From positions 62,001 to 126,000 of the forward strand of contig NZ_JAPFGD010000006.1 of NCBI RefSeq assembly GCF_027257175.1: 64,000 nt of DNA, given 5' to 3'. Shown one piece after another: positions 56,784 to 64,000 of the stretch. The translations under genes were made by a program, and so were the position numbers. Within the stretch, counting starts at the first letter, position 1. The number at the start of each line of letters is the position of its first letter. The notes under the pieces were generated by a model. The model ran no database searches and was not told the origin of the DNA. It worked only from the letters and a program-made list of their open reading frames with translations. The stretch is from Castellaniella sp. S9 (GTDB taxonomy: Bacteria; Pseudomonadota; Gammaproteobacteria; Burkholderiales; Burkholderiaceae_B).

Positions 56784-56977
56784 CATTCAATATCGGCACG
56801 GCCGACCGCATCCTGCGGATCATCGTCGGCATCGTCCTCATCGCGCTCGCGGCAACCGGAACGGTGGGCTGGTGGGGCTGGCTGGGCGTGATCCCGCTGG
56901 CCACCGGCCTGTTTCGCTTTTGCCCCATGTATGCTCTGCTGGGCATCCGGACGTGCCCGCTGAAGCCGCGGGGCTGA
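56780..56977 (+). CDS. DUF2892 small membrane protein (65 residues)
   Basis: It overlaps the arsR stop (ATGA), with GAAGGAG upstream. Two hydrophobic segments (ILRIIVGIVLIALAATG and WLGVIPLATGLFRF) are followed by CPMYALLGIRTCPLK, the conserved Cys-Pro pair of YgaP-like hairpins. YgaP binds sulfur through a rhodanese domain; this one lacks such a domain. The last codons lie in a 14-bp tandem repeat. Confidence 0.8.
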   Translation: MTFNIGTADRILRIIVGIVLIALAATGTVGWWGWLGVIPLATGLFRFCPMYALLGIRTCPLKPRG

Positions 56978-57015
56978 TGCTGCGGGGCTGAAGCCGCGGG
57001 GCTGATGCCGCAGGG
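56960..57015. repeat. Four tandem copies of a 14-bp unit
   Basis: Units: CTGAAGCCGCGGGG, CTGATGCTGCGGGG, CTGAAGCCGCGGGG, CTGATGCCGCAGGG. The first unit codes the last residues of the DUF2892 protein, whose stop codon is in the second. The unit length is not a multiple of three. Likely made by replication slippage. Confidence 0.85.
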
Positions 57016-57092
57016 CGTATGACGATGCCCCCCGGGCCGCCCGGGCGCCCCGTGCGCCGAGGGGTGCCCGGGGTTGCTGCGCGCGCCCGCTG

Positions 57093-59939
57093 TTACGCGT
57101 CCAGGCGCGCGCGCTGGGCGCGGACCTTGTCCAGCATGTCGCCGAATTGGGCGAGACGGGCCTTTTCCTGCTCGACCACCGCGGCGGGCGCGCGTTCGAC
57201 GAAGCTGGCGTTGCCGAGCTTGCCGCGCGCCTTGGCGATTTCCTTGTCCAGCCGGTCGATTTCCTTGTCCAGACGCGCTTGTTCGGCCGCCACGTCGATC
57301 TCGACGTGGAGCATGAGCTGTACGGCACCCAGGACCTGGACCGGCGCGCCCAGGTCGGGCAGTTGCGCCGCCGCCTGGACGCTGTCGAGCCGCGCCAGGG
57401 CCATCAGGTAGGGGCGTAGATCGTCGAGGTCGGTGATCTCACCCTGGATCAGCAACGGCACGCGCTGGCCTGGGGCCAGGCCCATTTCGCCGCGCAGCGC
57501 CCGGATGGCGTCGGTCAGTGACTTGAATTCGGCCATGCGCGCCGCGGCGGCCGCATCGCGCAGGTCGCCGCGGGCCGTCGGGTAGGGCTGGGTGCTGATG
57601 CTGGCCTCGGCCTGGCCGCCGCGCAGGCCGGCCGCCACGGACACCTTTTGCCAAAGTTCCTCGGTGATGAAGGGCATGATCGGATGGATCATCCGCAGCA
57701 GGGTCTCGAGCACGTGGATCAAGGTGCGGCGCGTGGCCGCCTGCTGCACCGCGTCGCCGGATTGCAGACGGACCTTGGCCAGCTCGACGTACCAGTCGCA
57801 GTACTCGTCCCAGATGAAGTGGTACAGGCGGTCGGCCACCTGGTCGAAGCGGTATTGCTCGAATCCCGTGTGGACCTCGTCGATCAGCTCCTGCAGGCCG
57901 TCGATGATCCAGCGGTCGGCAAAGGACAGGTCGCCGGCCTGGGCCCGGCCCAGGTCGTGGCCCTCGACGTTCATCAGCACGAAGCGCGTGGCGTTCCAGA
58001 GCTTGTTGCAGAAATTGCGGTAGCCTTCGCAGCGCTTGAGATCGAAATTGATGTTGCGGCCGAGCGTCGCGTAGGCCGCCATGGTGAAGCGCAGCGCATC
58101 GGCGCCGTAGGCGGGGATGCCGTCGGGGTAGTCCTTGCGCGTGCGCTTGCGGATGGCCTCGGCCTGGCGGGGATTCATCAGGCCCGCGGTGCGTTTTTCA
58201 ACCAGGGCGTCCACGCCGATGCCGTCGATCAGGTCGACGGGATCGATGGTGTTGCCCTTGGACTTGGACATTTTCTTGCCTTCCATGTCGCACACCAGCC
58301 CGTGCACGTAGACGGTGCGGAAGGGGACCTGCCCGGTGTGGTGCATGCTCATCATGATCATGCGGGCGACCCAGAAGAAAATGATGTCGAAGCCGGTCAC
58401 CAGCACGGCCGAGGGCAGATAGCGTGCCAGGTCGGGGGTTTGCTCGGGCCAGCCCAGGTCGGTGAAGGGCACCAGCGCCGACGAGAACCAGGTGTCGAGC
58501 ACGTCGGCATCGCGCGTGAGCGGGCCCTCGATGCCGGCCTCGCGCGCCTGGCGCTGGGCCTCGTCCGCGTTGCGCGCGACGAAGATCCGCCCGTCGGGCG
58601 CATGCCAGGCGGGGATCTGGTGGCCCCACCAGAGCTGGCGCGAAATGCACCAGTCCTGGATGTTCTCGAGCCACTGGTTGTAAGTGGTGGTCCAGTTCTC
58701 GGGCACGAAGCGCACCTGGCCGTCGGCCACCACCTCGAGGGCGACCTCGGTGATGCTCTTGCCCGGATGCAGGCTGCCCTCGGGCGCCGGACGGCTCATG
58801 GCGACGAACCACTGGTCGGTCAGCATGGGCTCGATGATGGAGTGGGTGCGGTCACCGCGCGGCACCATGAGTTTGTGCGCCCGCACGGCCTGCAGCAGGC
58901 CCTGGGCCTCGAGGTCGGCGACGACGCGCTTGCGCGCCTCGAAGCGGTCCAGGCCCCGGTAGGTTTCGGGCGCCTCGTCCGAGATGCGGGCGTCCAGCGT
59001 CAGGATGCTGATCATCGGCAGGCCGTGGCGCTGGCCCACCGCGTAGTCATTGAAGTCGTGGGCCGGGGTGACCTTGACCACGCCGGTGCCGAACTCGCGG
59101 TCCACGTAATCGTCGGCGATGACCGGGATTTCGCGTCCCACCAGGGGCAGGGTCACGGTCCGCCCGATCAGGTGCGCATAGCGCTCGTCCTCGGGGTGGA
59201 CCATGACGGCCACGTCGCCCAGCATGGTCTCGGGCCGCGTGGTGGCGACCACCAGGTGATCCAGTCCGCCGGAGGGTTGGGTCAGGGGATAGCGGATTTC
59301 CCACATGTGGCCGTCTTCCTCGGTGCTGACGACCTCGAGGTCGGACACCGCAGTGCCCAGGATCGGGTCCCAGTTCACCAGGCGCTTGCCGCGGTAGATC
59401 AGGCCTTGTTCGTAGAGGCGCACGAAGACTTCGACCACGCCGCGCGACAGGCGCTCGTCCATGGTGAAGTATTCACGCGACCAGTCGCACGACGAGCCCA
59501 GGCGGCGGAACTGGCCGGTGATGGTGCTGCCGGATTTTTCCTTCCAGGCCCAGACCCGCTCGAGGAATTTTTCGCGGCCGAGGTCGTGGCGCGAGATCTT
59601 TTCCGCGTCCAGCTGGCGTTCGACGACGATCTGCGTCGCGATGCCGGCGTGGTCGGTGCCCGGGATGAACACCGTGTCGTCGCCGCGCATGCGGTGATAG
59701 CGGATCAGGCCGTCCATGATGGTCTGGTTGAAGGCATGCCCCATGTGCAGCGTCCCCGTGACGTTCGGCGGCGGGAACTGGATGGCGAAAGAGGCCGGCG
59801 CGCGGCCGTCGGGCGGCGGCGCATGCCGGCCGCCGGCGAATACGCCGCTGCGTTCCCATTGCGCATACCAGCGGGACTCGATGTCCTGCGGTTCGAAACT
59901 CTTGGGCAACTGGCTGGGCGATTCGGCTGAGGCGGTCAT
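57093..59939 (-). CDS. valS: Valine-tRNA ligase
   Basis: A 948-residue class I enzyme. The HIGH-type motif is [10 protein letters not shown], the editing domain (CP1) spans about residues 200-340 (TRPETMLGD), and the KMSKS motif is in [15 protein letters not shown]. The C-terminal coiled coil ([25 protein letters not shown]) contacts the tRNA. The ATG at 59939 ([10 protein letters not shown]) gives the length of E. coli ValRS; an earlier in-frame ATG at 59987 would add 16 residues. Divergent from ndk. Confidence 0.97.
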   Translation of the reverse strand: MTASAESPSQLPKSFEPQDIESRWYAQWERSGVFAGGRHAPPPDGRAPASFAIQFPPPNVTGTLHMGHAFNQTIMDGLIRYHRMRGDDTVFIPGTDHAGIATQIVVERQLDAEKISRHDLGREKFLERVWAWKEKSGSTITGQFRRLGSSCDWSREYFTMDERLSRGVVEVFVRLYEQGLIYRGKRLVNWDPILGTAVSDLEVVSTEEDGHMWEIRYPLTQPSGGLDHLVVATTRPETMLGDVAVMVHPEDERYAHLIGRTVTLPLVGREIPVIADDYVDREFGTGVVKVTPAHDFNDYAVGQRHGLPMISILTLDARISDEAPETYRGLDRFEARKRVVADLEAQGLLQAVRAHKLMVPRGDRTHSIIEPMLTDQWFVAMSRPAPEGSLHPGKSITEVALEVVADGQVRFVPENWTTTYNQWLENIQDWCISRQLWWGHQIPAWHAPDGRIFVARNADEAQRQAREAGIEGPLTRDADVLDTWFSSALVPFTDLGWPEQTPDLARYLPSAVLVTGFDIIFFWVARMIMMSMHHTGQVPFRTVYVHGLVCDMEGKKMSKSKGNTIDPVDLIDGIGVDALVEKRTAGLMNPRQAEAIRKRTRKDYPDGIPAYGADALRFTMAAYATLGRNINFDLKRCEGYRNFCNKLWNATRFVLMNVEGHDLGRAQAGDLSFADRWIIDGLQELIDEVHTGFEQYRFDQVADRLYHFIWDEYCDWYVELAKVRLQSGDAVQQAATRRTLIHVLETLLRMIHPIMPFITEELWQKVSVAAGLRGGQAEASISTQPYPTARGDLRDAAAAARMAEFKSLTDAIRALRGEMGLAPGQRVPLLIQGEITDLDDLRPYLMALARLDSVQAAAQLPDLGAPVQVLGAVQLMLHVEIDVAAEQARLDKEIDRLDKEIAKARGKLGNASFVERAPAAVVEQEKARLAQFGDMLDKVRAQRARLDA

Positions 59940-60015
59940 GTCGGTGGGAAGTTGTGCGCGGGGCGCGATGGACGCAAAAAGGCTCATTTTATGCGCTGGG
60001 GAGACGGGTGTGGCA

Positions 60016-60059
60016 TGGTAAAATGCGCGGTTGACATAAACTTGAATAAAGTGATTGTT
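60016..60059 (+). promoter_or_regulatory. Candidate promoter elements for ndk
   Basis: An extended -10 TGGTAAAAT (60016-60024) without a -35, and a perfect TTGACA (60031-60036) whose 17-bp-spaced -10 would be ATTGTT (60054-60059). Either could start ndk; neither is complete. Confidence 0.35.
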
Positions 60060-60111
60060 TTCATTGGGAAAACCGATTTCCCGCCGTCCCAACCTTCATT
60101 GCGGATTCTTC

Positions 60112-60537
60112 ATGGCTATTGAACGTACTCTTTCCATCATCAAACCCGATGCCGTCGCCAAGAACGCGATCGGCCAGATCGTCGCCCGTTTCGAACAGGC
60201 CGGCCTGAAGGTCGCCGCCGCCCGCCTGCAGCAGCTCTCGCGCGACGAGGCCGAGCGTTTCTATGCCGTCCACAAGGAACGCCCCTTCTACAAGGATCTG
60301 GTCGACTTCATGGTCTCGGGTCCGGTGTTCGTCCAAGTGCTCGAAGGCGAGGACGCGATTGCCAAGAACCGCGACCTGATGGGTGCCACCGATCCCAAGA
60401 AGGCCGCCGCGGGCACCATCCGCGCCGATTTCGCCGAGAGCATCGACGCCAATGCCGTCCACGGCTCCGACGCGCCCGAGACCGCGGCCGTCGAGATCGC
60501 CTTCTTTTTCCCCGAAAGCAACATCCACAGCCGCTGA
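60112..60537 (+). CDS. ndk: Nucleoside diphosphate kinase
   Basis: A 141-residue enzyme with the start [20 protein letters not shown] and the catalytic histidine in [22 protein letters not shown]. It passes phosphate between nucleoside di- and triphosphates. It is the first gene of the ndk-rlmN-rodZ-ispG-hisS series. Confidence 0.98.
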   Translation: MAIERTLSIIKPDAVAKNAIGQIVARFEQAGLKVAAARLQQLSRDEAERFYAVHKERPFYKDLVDFMVSGPVFVQVLEGEDAIAKNRDLMGATDPKKAAAGTIRADFAESIDANAVHGSDAPETAAVEIAFFFPESNIHSR

Positions 60538-60544
60538 CGCGGCC

Positions 60545-60566
60545 GGGCGCCCCTCGTTGGGCGCCC
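60545..60566 (+). terminator. Hairpin between ndk and rlmN
   Basis: Two copies of GGGCGCCC separated by CTCGTT, able to form a stem. No T-run follows, so it may reduce read-through into rlmN without ending it. Confidence 0.4.
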
Positions 60567-60585
60567 CCGCATCGCCGAACACCGC

Positions 60586-61737
60586 ATGTCCGCCGTTCCA
60601 TCCATCAATGTCCTCGGGCTCGATCCCGACGCCCTGACCAGCCTGGTCGCCCAGTGGGGCGGCAAGCCCTTTCGCGCGCGCCAGCTCTCGCGCTGGATCC
60701 ATCAGCGCGGCGAGGACCGTTTCGAGGCGATGACCGACCTGGCGCGCGATTTCCGGACGCGCCTCGAGGCCAACTGCACGGTCGGCGGGCCGGTGGTCAA
60801 TCTGGAAAAGCGCTCGGCGGACGGCACGCGCAAGTGGCTGTTCGACATGGGGCAGGGCAATGCCATCGAGACCGTCTTCATTCCCGAGGACGACCGCGGC
60901 ACCCTGTGCATCTCCAGCCAGGCCGGCTGCACCGTGGCCTGCCCGTTCTGCTCCACGGGGTACCAGGGCTTCAGCCGCAACCTGACCACGGCCGAGATCA
61001 TCGGCCAGCTTTGGCATGCGAACCGCGCCCTGCGCGATGATCCGTCGGCGGCACGCCTCGAGGGGGCGGCGGGCGAGGCCGGGCGCGCCGTCAGCAACGT
61101 GGTCATGATGGGCATGGGCGAGCCCCTGCTGAATTACGACCAGGTCCTGGGCGCCTTGCGCCTGATGCTCGATGACCATGCCTACGGCCTGTCGCGGCGC
61201 CGCGTGACGGTGTCGACCTCGGGGGTGGTGCCCATGATCGACCGCCTCGCGCGCGACTGTCCGGTGGCGCTGGCGGTGTCCCTGCACGCGCCCAACGATG
61301 AATTGCGCGATCGGCTGGTGCCGCTGAATCGCAAGCACCCGCTGGCTGAGTTATTGGCTGCGTGCAACCGATACCTGGAGCATGCGCCCCGCGACTTCAT
61401 TACATTCGAGTACATTATGCTCGATGGCATCAACGATACGGACGAGCACGCGCGCCAGTTGATTCAGATCGCACGGCAAGTGCGCTGCAAGTTCAATCTG
61501 ATTCCGTTCAACCCCTTTCCGCAATCCGGGCTGCGACGCTCGCCGGCGGCGAGGATCCGCTTGTTCTCCCAGCGTCTCGTCGACGCCGGCTTGGTGGTGA
61601 CGGTGCGCAAGACGCGCGGCGACGACATCGATGCGGCCTGTGGCCAATTGGCTGGCGAGGTTCGGGACCGCACGCGCATCGACGAACGCCTGCCCGATCG
61701 GGCGCGCATCGTCATCAGAAAAAAGGAGCATGGATGA
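60586..61737 (+). CDS. rlmN: Dual-specificity 23S rRNA/tRNA adenine-C2 methyltransferase
   Basis: A 383-residue radical SAM enzyme methylating A2503 of 23S rRNA and A37 of several tRNAs. The cluster motif is [19 protein letters not shown]. The two methyl-transfer cysteines are seen in the segments [11 protein letters not shown] and [25 protein letters not shown] is also typical. Its stop overlaps the ATG of the rodZ-like gene (ATGA). Confidence 0.97.
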   Translation: MSAVPSINVLGLDPDALTSLVAQWGGKPFRARQLSRWIHQRGEDRFEAMTDLARDFRTRLEANCTVGGPVVNLEKRSADGTRKWLFDMGQGNAIETVFIPEDDRGTLCISSQAGCTVACPFCSTGYQGFSRNLTTAEIIGQLWHANRALRDDPSAARLEGAAGEAGRAVSNVVMMGMGEPLLNYDQVLGALRLMLDDHAYGLSRRRVTVSTSGVVPMIDRLARDCPVALAVSLHAPNDELRDRLVPLNRKHPLAELLAACNRYLEHAPRDFITFEYIMLDGINDTDEHARQLIQIARQVRCKFNLIPFNPFPQSGLRRSPAARIRLFSQRLVDAGLVVTVRKTRGDDIDAACGQLAGEVRDRTRIDERLPDRARIVIRKKEHG

Positions 61738-62237
61738 ACCAAGTCCCCGAGTTCGATATGCGGATGCGGGAGTCGGCGCCCGAGGACGCGCCGCTGGGAA
61801 TCGGCGAGGCTCTCAGGCGCATGCGCGAGGCCCGGGGGTTCACCCTTCAGGAGGTTTCCGCGCGCATCAAGTATTCCGCCGTGCAGCTGGGATACCTCGA
61901 GGCCCACGAATGGGCCCGTCTGCCGGGGGGCGTGCCGCTGCGGGGGCTGGTTCGCAACTACGCCCGTTTCCTCGATGCCGACGTGGAGGCCATGCTGCGC
62001 TTGCTCGATGACGAGGTCGGGCCGACACGGCCCAGTCCCACGGTCGCCTCGCTGGGCGCCTCGCAGACCCTGCGTGCCGCCGACATGGCCCCCAAAGGCG
62101 AACCCGCCCATCGCACCTGGAGCTGGCTGCTGCTGATCCTCGTGCTGCTGTGCGTAGCCGGCCTCTATGCGATCAATCGCGGCTGGGTGCCCGATGAATG
62201 GCTGATTTTCGATTGGTTGAAGGCCTTGAAGCCATGA
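61734..62237 (+). CDS. Short RodZ-like helix-turn-helix membrane protein
   Basis: A 167-residue protein. The cytoplasmic HTH_25 domain ([44 protein letters not shown]) is the part of RodZ that binds MreB. One membrane helix near residues 125-145 ([19 protein letters not shown]) follows. Only about 20 residues remain after it, so the periplasmic DUF4115 domain of full RodZ is missing. It is coupled by overlapping codons to both rlmN and ispG. Confidence 0.8.
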   Translation: MNQVPEFDMRMRESAPEDAPLGIGEALRRMREARGFTLQEVSARIKYSAVQLGYLEAHEWARLPGGVPLRGLVRNYARFLDADVEAMLRLLDDEVGPTRPSPTVASLGASQTLRAADMAPKGEPAHRTWSWLLLILVLLCVAGLYAINRGWVPDEWLIFDWLKALKP

Positions 62238-63544
62238 GTTCCACTGTATCGGGCGCCGAGCCCTGCGCGGCTGCGCGCCGGCCCACCCGCGCGGTCGTCG
62301 TGCGCTGGGGCGACCATGCCGTTCAGGTCGGCGGCGGGGCGCCCGTGGTGGTGCAGTCCATGACCAACACCGACACCGCCGATCCGCAGGCCACCGCGCT
62401 GCAGGTGCGCGACCTGGCGCGTGCCGGTTCCGAGATCGTGCGCGTGACGGTCAACACGCCCGAGGCGGCCGCCCAGGTGGCGGCGCTGCGCAACGCCCTG
62501 GACCGCATGGGCGTCCAGGTGCCGCTGGTGGGCGACTTCCACTACAACGGCCACAAGCTCCTCACCCAGTTTCCCGATTGCGCGCAGGCGCTCTCGAAAT
62601 ACCGCATCAACCCCGGCAATATGGGCGGCGGCAAGCGGCGCGACGACAATTTCGCGCAGATGATCGAGGTCGCCTGCCGTCACGACAAGCCGATCCGGAT
62701 CGGCGTGAATTGGGGCAGCCTCGACCACGAGCTGCTGGCGCGGATGATGGACGAGAACGCCGCCAGCGCGCAGCCCTTGACGGCCAACGCCGTGATGCGC
62801 GAGGCCCTGGTGGTTTCGGCCATCAGCAACGCGCGCCGCGCCGAGGAACTCGGCCTGCGCGGCGACGCCATCGTCCTGTCCTGCAAGGTCAGCCACGTGC
62901 AGGACCTGATCGCCGTCTATACCGACCTGTCGGCGCGCTGCGACTACCCGCTGCATCTGGGCCTGACCGAGGCGGGCATGGGCAGCAAGGGCATCGTCGC
63001 CTCGACCGCCGCCCTGGCCGTGCTGTTGCAGCGCGGCATTGGCGACACCATCCGCATTTCGCTCACGCCGGAACCCGGCGGGGACCGCGCCCGCGAGGTC
63101 GTCGTCGCCCAGGAAATCCTCCAGACCATGGGCCTGCGCGCCTTCACCCCCATGGTGGTGGCGTGTCCGGGCTGCGGGCGCACCAGCAGCACCGTCTTCC
63201 AGGAACTCGCGGCCAGCATCCAGGGGTTCCTGCGCGACCAGATGCCGGTCTGGAAGACCCGCTATCCCGGGGTCGAAACGCTGAACGTCGCCGTCATGGG
63301 CTGCGTGGTGAACGGCCCGGGCGAAAGCCGCCACGCCGATATCGGCATCAGCCTGCCGGGCACCGGCGAGGTGCCCGCCGCACCGGTCTATGTCGACGGC
63401 GAGCGCACGGTGACCCTTAAGGGCGATACCATCGCCGAGGAATTCAAGGCGATCGTGGAACATTACGTCGCCCGGCGTTTCGGACAGGAGCCGGGCGAGC
63501 CGCCCGCGCGCCGTCCGGGCGTCGTGGCGCGCCATCCGGATTGA
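62234..63544 (+). CDS. ispG: 4-hydroxy-3-methylbut-2-enyl-diphosphate synthase
   Basis: A 436-residue iron-sulfur enzyme of the MEP isoprenoid pathway that forms HMBDP from MEcPP. The start of the barrel is [17 protein letters not shown]. The cluster cysteines are in [12 protein letters not shown] and [18 protein letters not shown]. It has the long form with the extra middle domain, as in many proteobacteria. The ATG overlaps the stop of the rodZ-like gene; the electrons come from a ferredoxin or flavodoxin encoded elsewhere. Confidence 0.97.
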   Translation: MSSTVSGAEPCAAARRPTRAVVVRWGDHAVQVGGGAPVVVQSMTNTDTADPQATALQVRDLARAGSEIVRVTVNTPEAAAQVAALRNALDRMGVQVPLVGDFHYNGHKLLTQFPDCAQALSKYRINPGNMGGGKRRDDNFAQMIEVACRHDKPIRIGVNWGSLDHELLARMMDENAASAQPLTANAVMREALVVSAISNARRAEELGLRGDAIVLSCKVSHVQDLIAVYTDLSARCDYPLHLGLTEAGMGSKGIVASTAALAVLLQRGIGDTIRISLTPEPGGDRAREVVVAQEILQTMGLRAFTPMVVACPGCGRTSSTVFQELAASIQGFLRDQMPVWKTRYPGVETLNVAVMGCVVNGPGESRHADIGISLPGTGEVPAAPVYVDGERTVTLKGDTIAEEFKAIVEHYVARRFGQEPGEPPARRPGVVARHPD

Positions 63545-63549
63545 TCGAC

Positions 63550-64000
63550 ATGTCCGATTTCAAGAAAGTCCGTGCCCTGACGGGCATGAAGGATGCGCTG
63601 CCGCCCGAAAGCGTCCAGTGGGAGGCCCTCGAGGCCATCGTGCGGGACTGGCTGGCCGCCTACGGCTACCAGAACCTGCGCACGCCGGTGCTCGAGCACA
63701 CGCGCTTGTTTGCGCGCGGCATCGGCGAGGTCACCGACATCGTCGAAAAGGAAATGTATTCTTTCGTCGATCCCTTGAACGACGAGCGCCTGACCCTGCG
63801 TCCCGAGTTCACCGCCGGCATGGTGCGCGCCGTCATCGAGCACAACGTCCTCTATGACCGGCCGCGCCGCGTCTATGCCTTGGGGCCGGTGTTCCGCCAC
63901 GAGCGCCCCCAGCGGGGGCGCTACCGGCAATTCCACCAGATCGACGTCGAGGCGCTGGGCTTCCCCGGCCCCGACGTGGATGCCGAACTCATCGTGATGC
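63550..64000 (+). CDS. hisS: Histidine-tRNA ligase, N-terminal part (runs off the window)
   Basis: The first 150 codons. It starts [21 protein letters not shown], with class II motif 1 region [33 protein letters not shown], then [14 protein letters not shown] and motif 2 [22 protein letters not shown] with its arginine. It starts 5 nt after ispG, as in many betaproteobacteria. Confidence 0.96.
   Translation, partial: MSDFKKVRALTGMKDALPPESVQWEALEAIVRDWLAAYGYQNLRTPVLEHTRLFARGIGEVTDIVEKEMYSFVDPLNDERLTLRPEFTAGMVRAVIEHNVLYDRPRRVYALGPVFRHERPQRGRYRQFHQIDVEALGFPGPDVDAELIVM

Overview
The window is chromosomal DNA from a high-GC betaproteobacterium of the order Burkholderiales, most likely family Alcaligenaceae (Bordetella/Achromobacter/Castellaniella type). 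This rests on the housekeeping order trxA-rho, alaS, rpsP-rimM-trmD, ndk-rlmN-rodZ-ispG-hisS, on strong GC3 bias, on the membrane-type urate oxidase, and on the abundance of solute-binding proteins. I see no phage, insertion sequence or CRISPR array. The genus call is an inference from gene content, not a measured similarity.

Layout. 0-1.4 kb (minus): end of a chaperone-usher locus of the spore-coat-U (Csu-like) type. 1.8-7.5 kb (minus): tRNA-Thr(CGT), an AI-2E family permease, a DUF3422 protein, and a trxA-rho-gdhA block closed by a clear terminator. 7.8-15.7 kb (plus): parE and parC of topoisomerase IV, a ferredoxin-type flavoprotein reductase, a DadA-like D-amino-acid dehydrogenase and an orphan sugar-type ABC binding protein. 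15.9-24.6 kb (plus): an eight-gene type IVb pilus operon of the plasmid R64 type (pilL/tcpQ-like, pilN, O, P, Q, R, S, V), mostly with overlapping starts and stops, without its own prepilin peptidase.

24.7-30.7 kb: a purine-degradation module. PuuD (urate oxidation) and UraH (5-hydroxyisourate hydrolase) run leftwards. A GntR regulator, PuuE (allantoinase), Alc (allantoicase) and an unusual M20-fold protein run rightwards. Two copies of a GntR-like operator flank overlapping divergent promoters between the two arms. 30.7-35.4 kb (plus): alaS, a TusA-like gene, rpsP-rimM-trmD. 35.4-40.6 kb: a YghU-type glutathione transferase, a secreted PIG-L deacetylase with a C-terminal repeat region, an alpha carbonic anhydrase, a TRIC-type channel and a PfkB kinase.

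40.7-42.9 kb (plus): a sulfur module (exported double-rhodanese, YeeE/YedE thiosulfate-type transporter, 54-residue membrane peptide). 42.9-47.6 kb (plus): an IclR regulator and a TAXI-type TRAP transporter. 47.6-48.5 kb is sparsely coding, with two small predicted proteins. 48.5-57.0 kb: a second sulfur-linked locus in which a Tat-exported SQR-like flavoprotein, a TolC-type channel, an RND pump with its adaptor and two small membrane proteins form a leftward operon, divergent from an ArsR regulator and a DUF2892 gene. 57.1-64.0 kb: valS (minus), then ndk, rlmN, a short RodZ-like gene, ispG and the start of hisS (plus).

The points most worth following are: an exact 20-bp repeat that supplies the stop codon of two unrelated genes; an M20-fold protein that seems to have lost most metal ligands; the double operator of the urate locus; and the SQR/RND locus with an ArsR regulator whose cysteines differ from known persulfide sensors.
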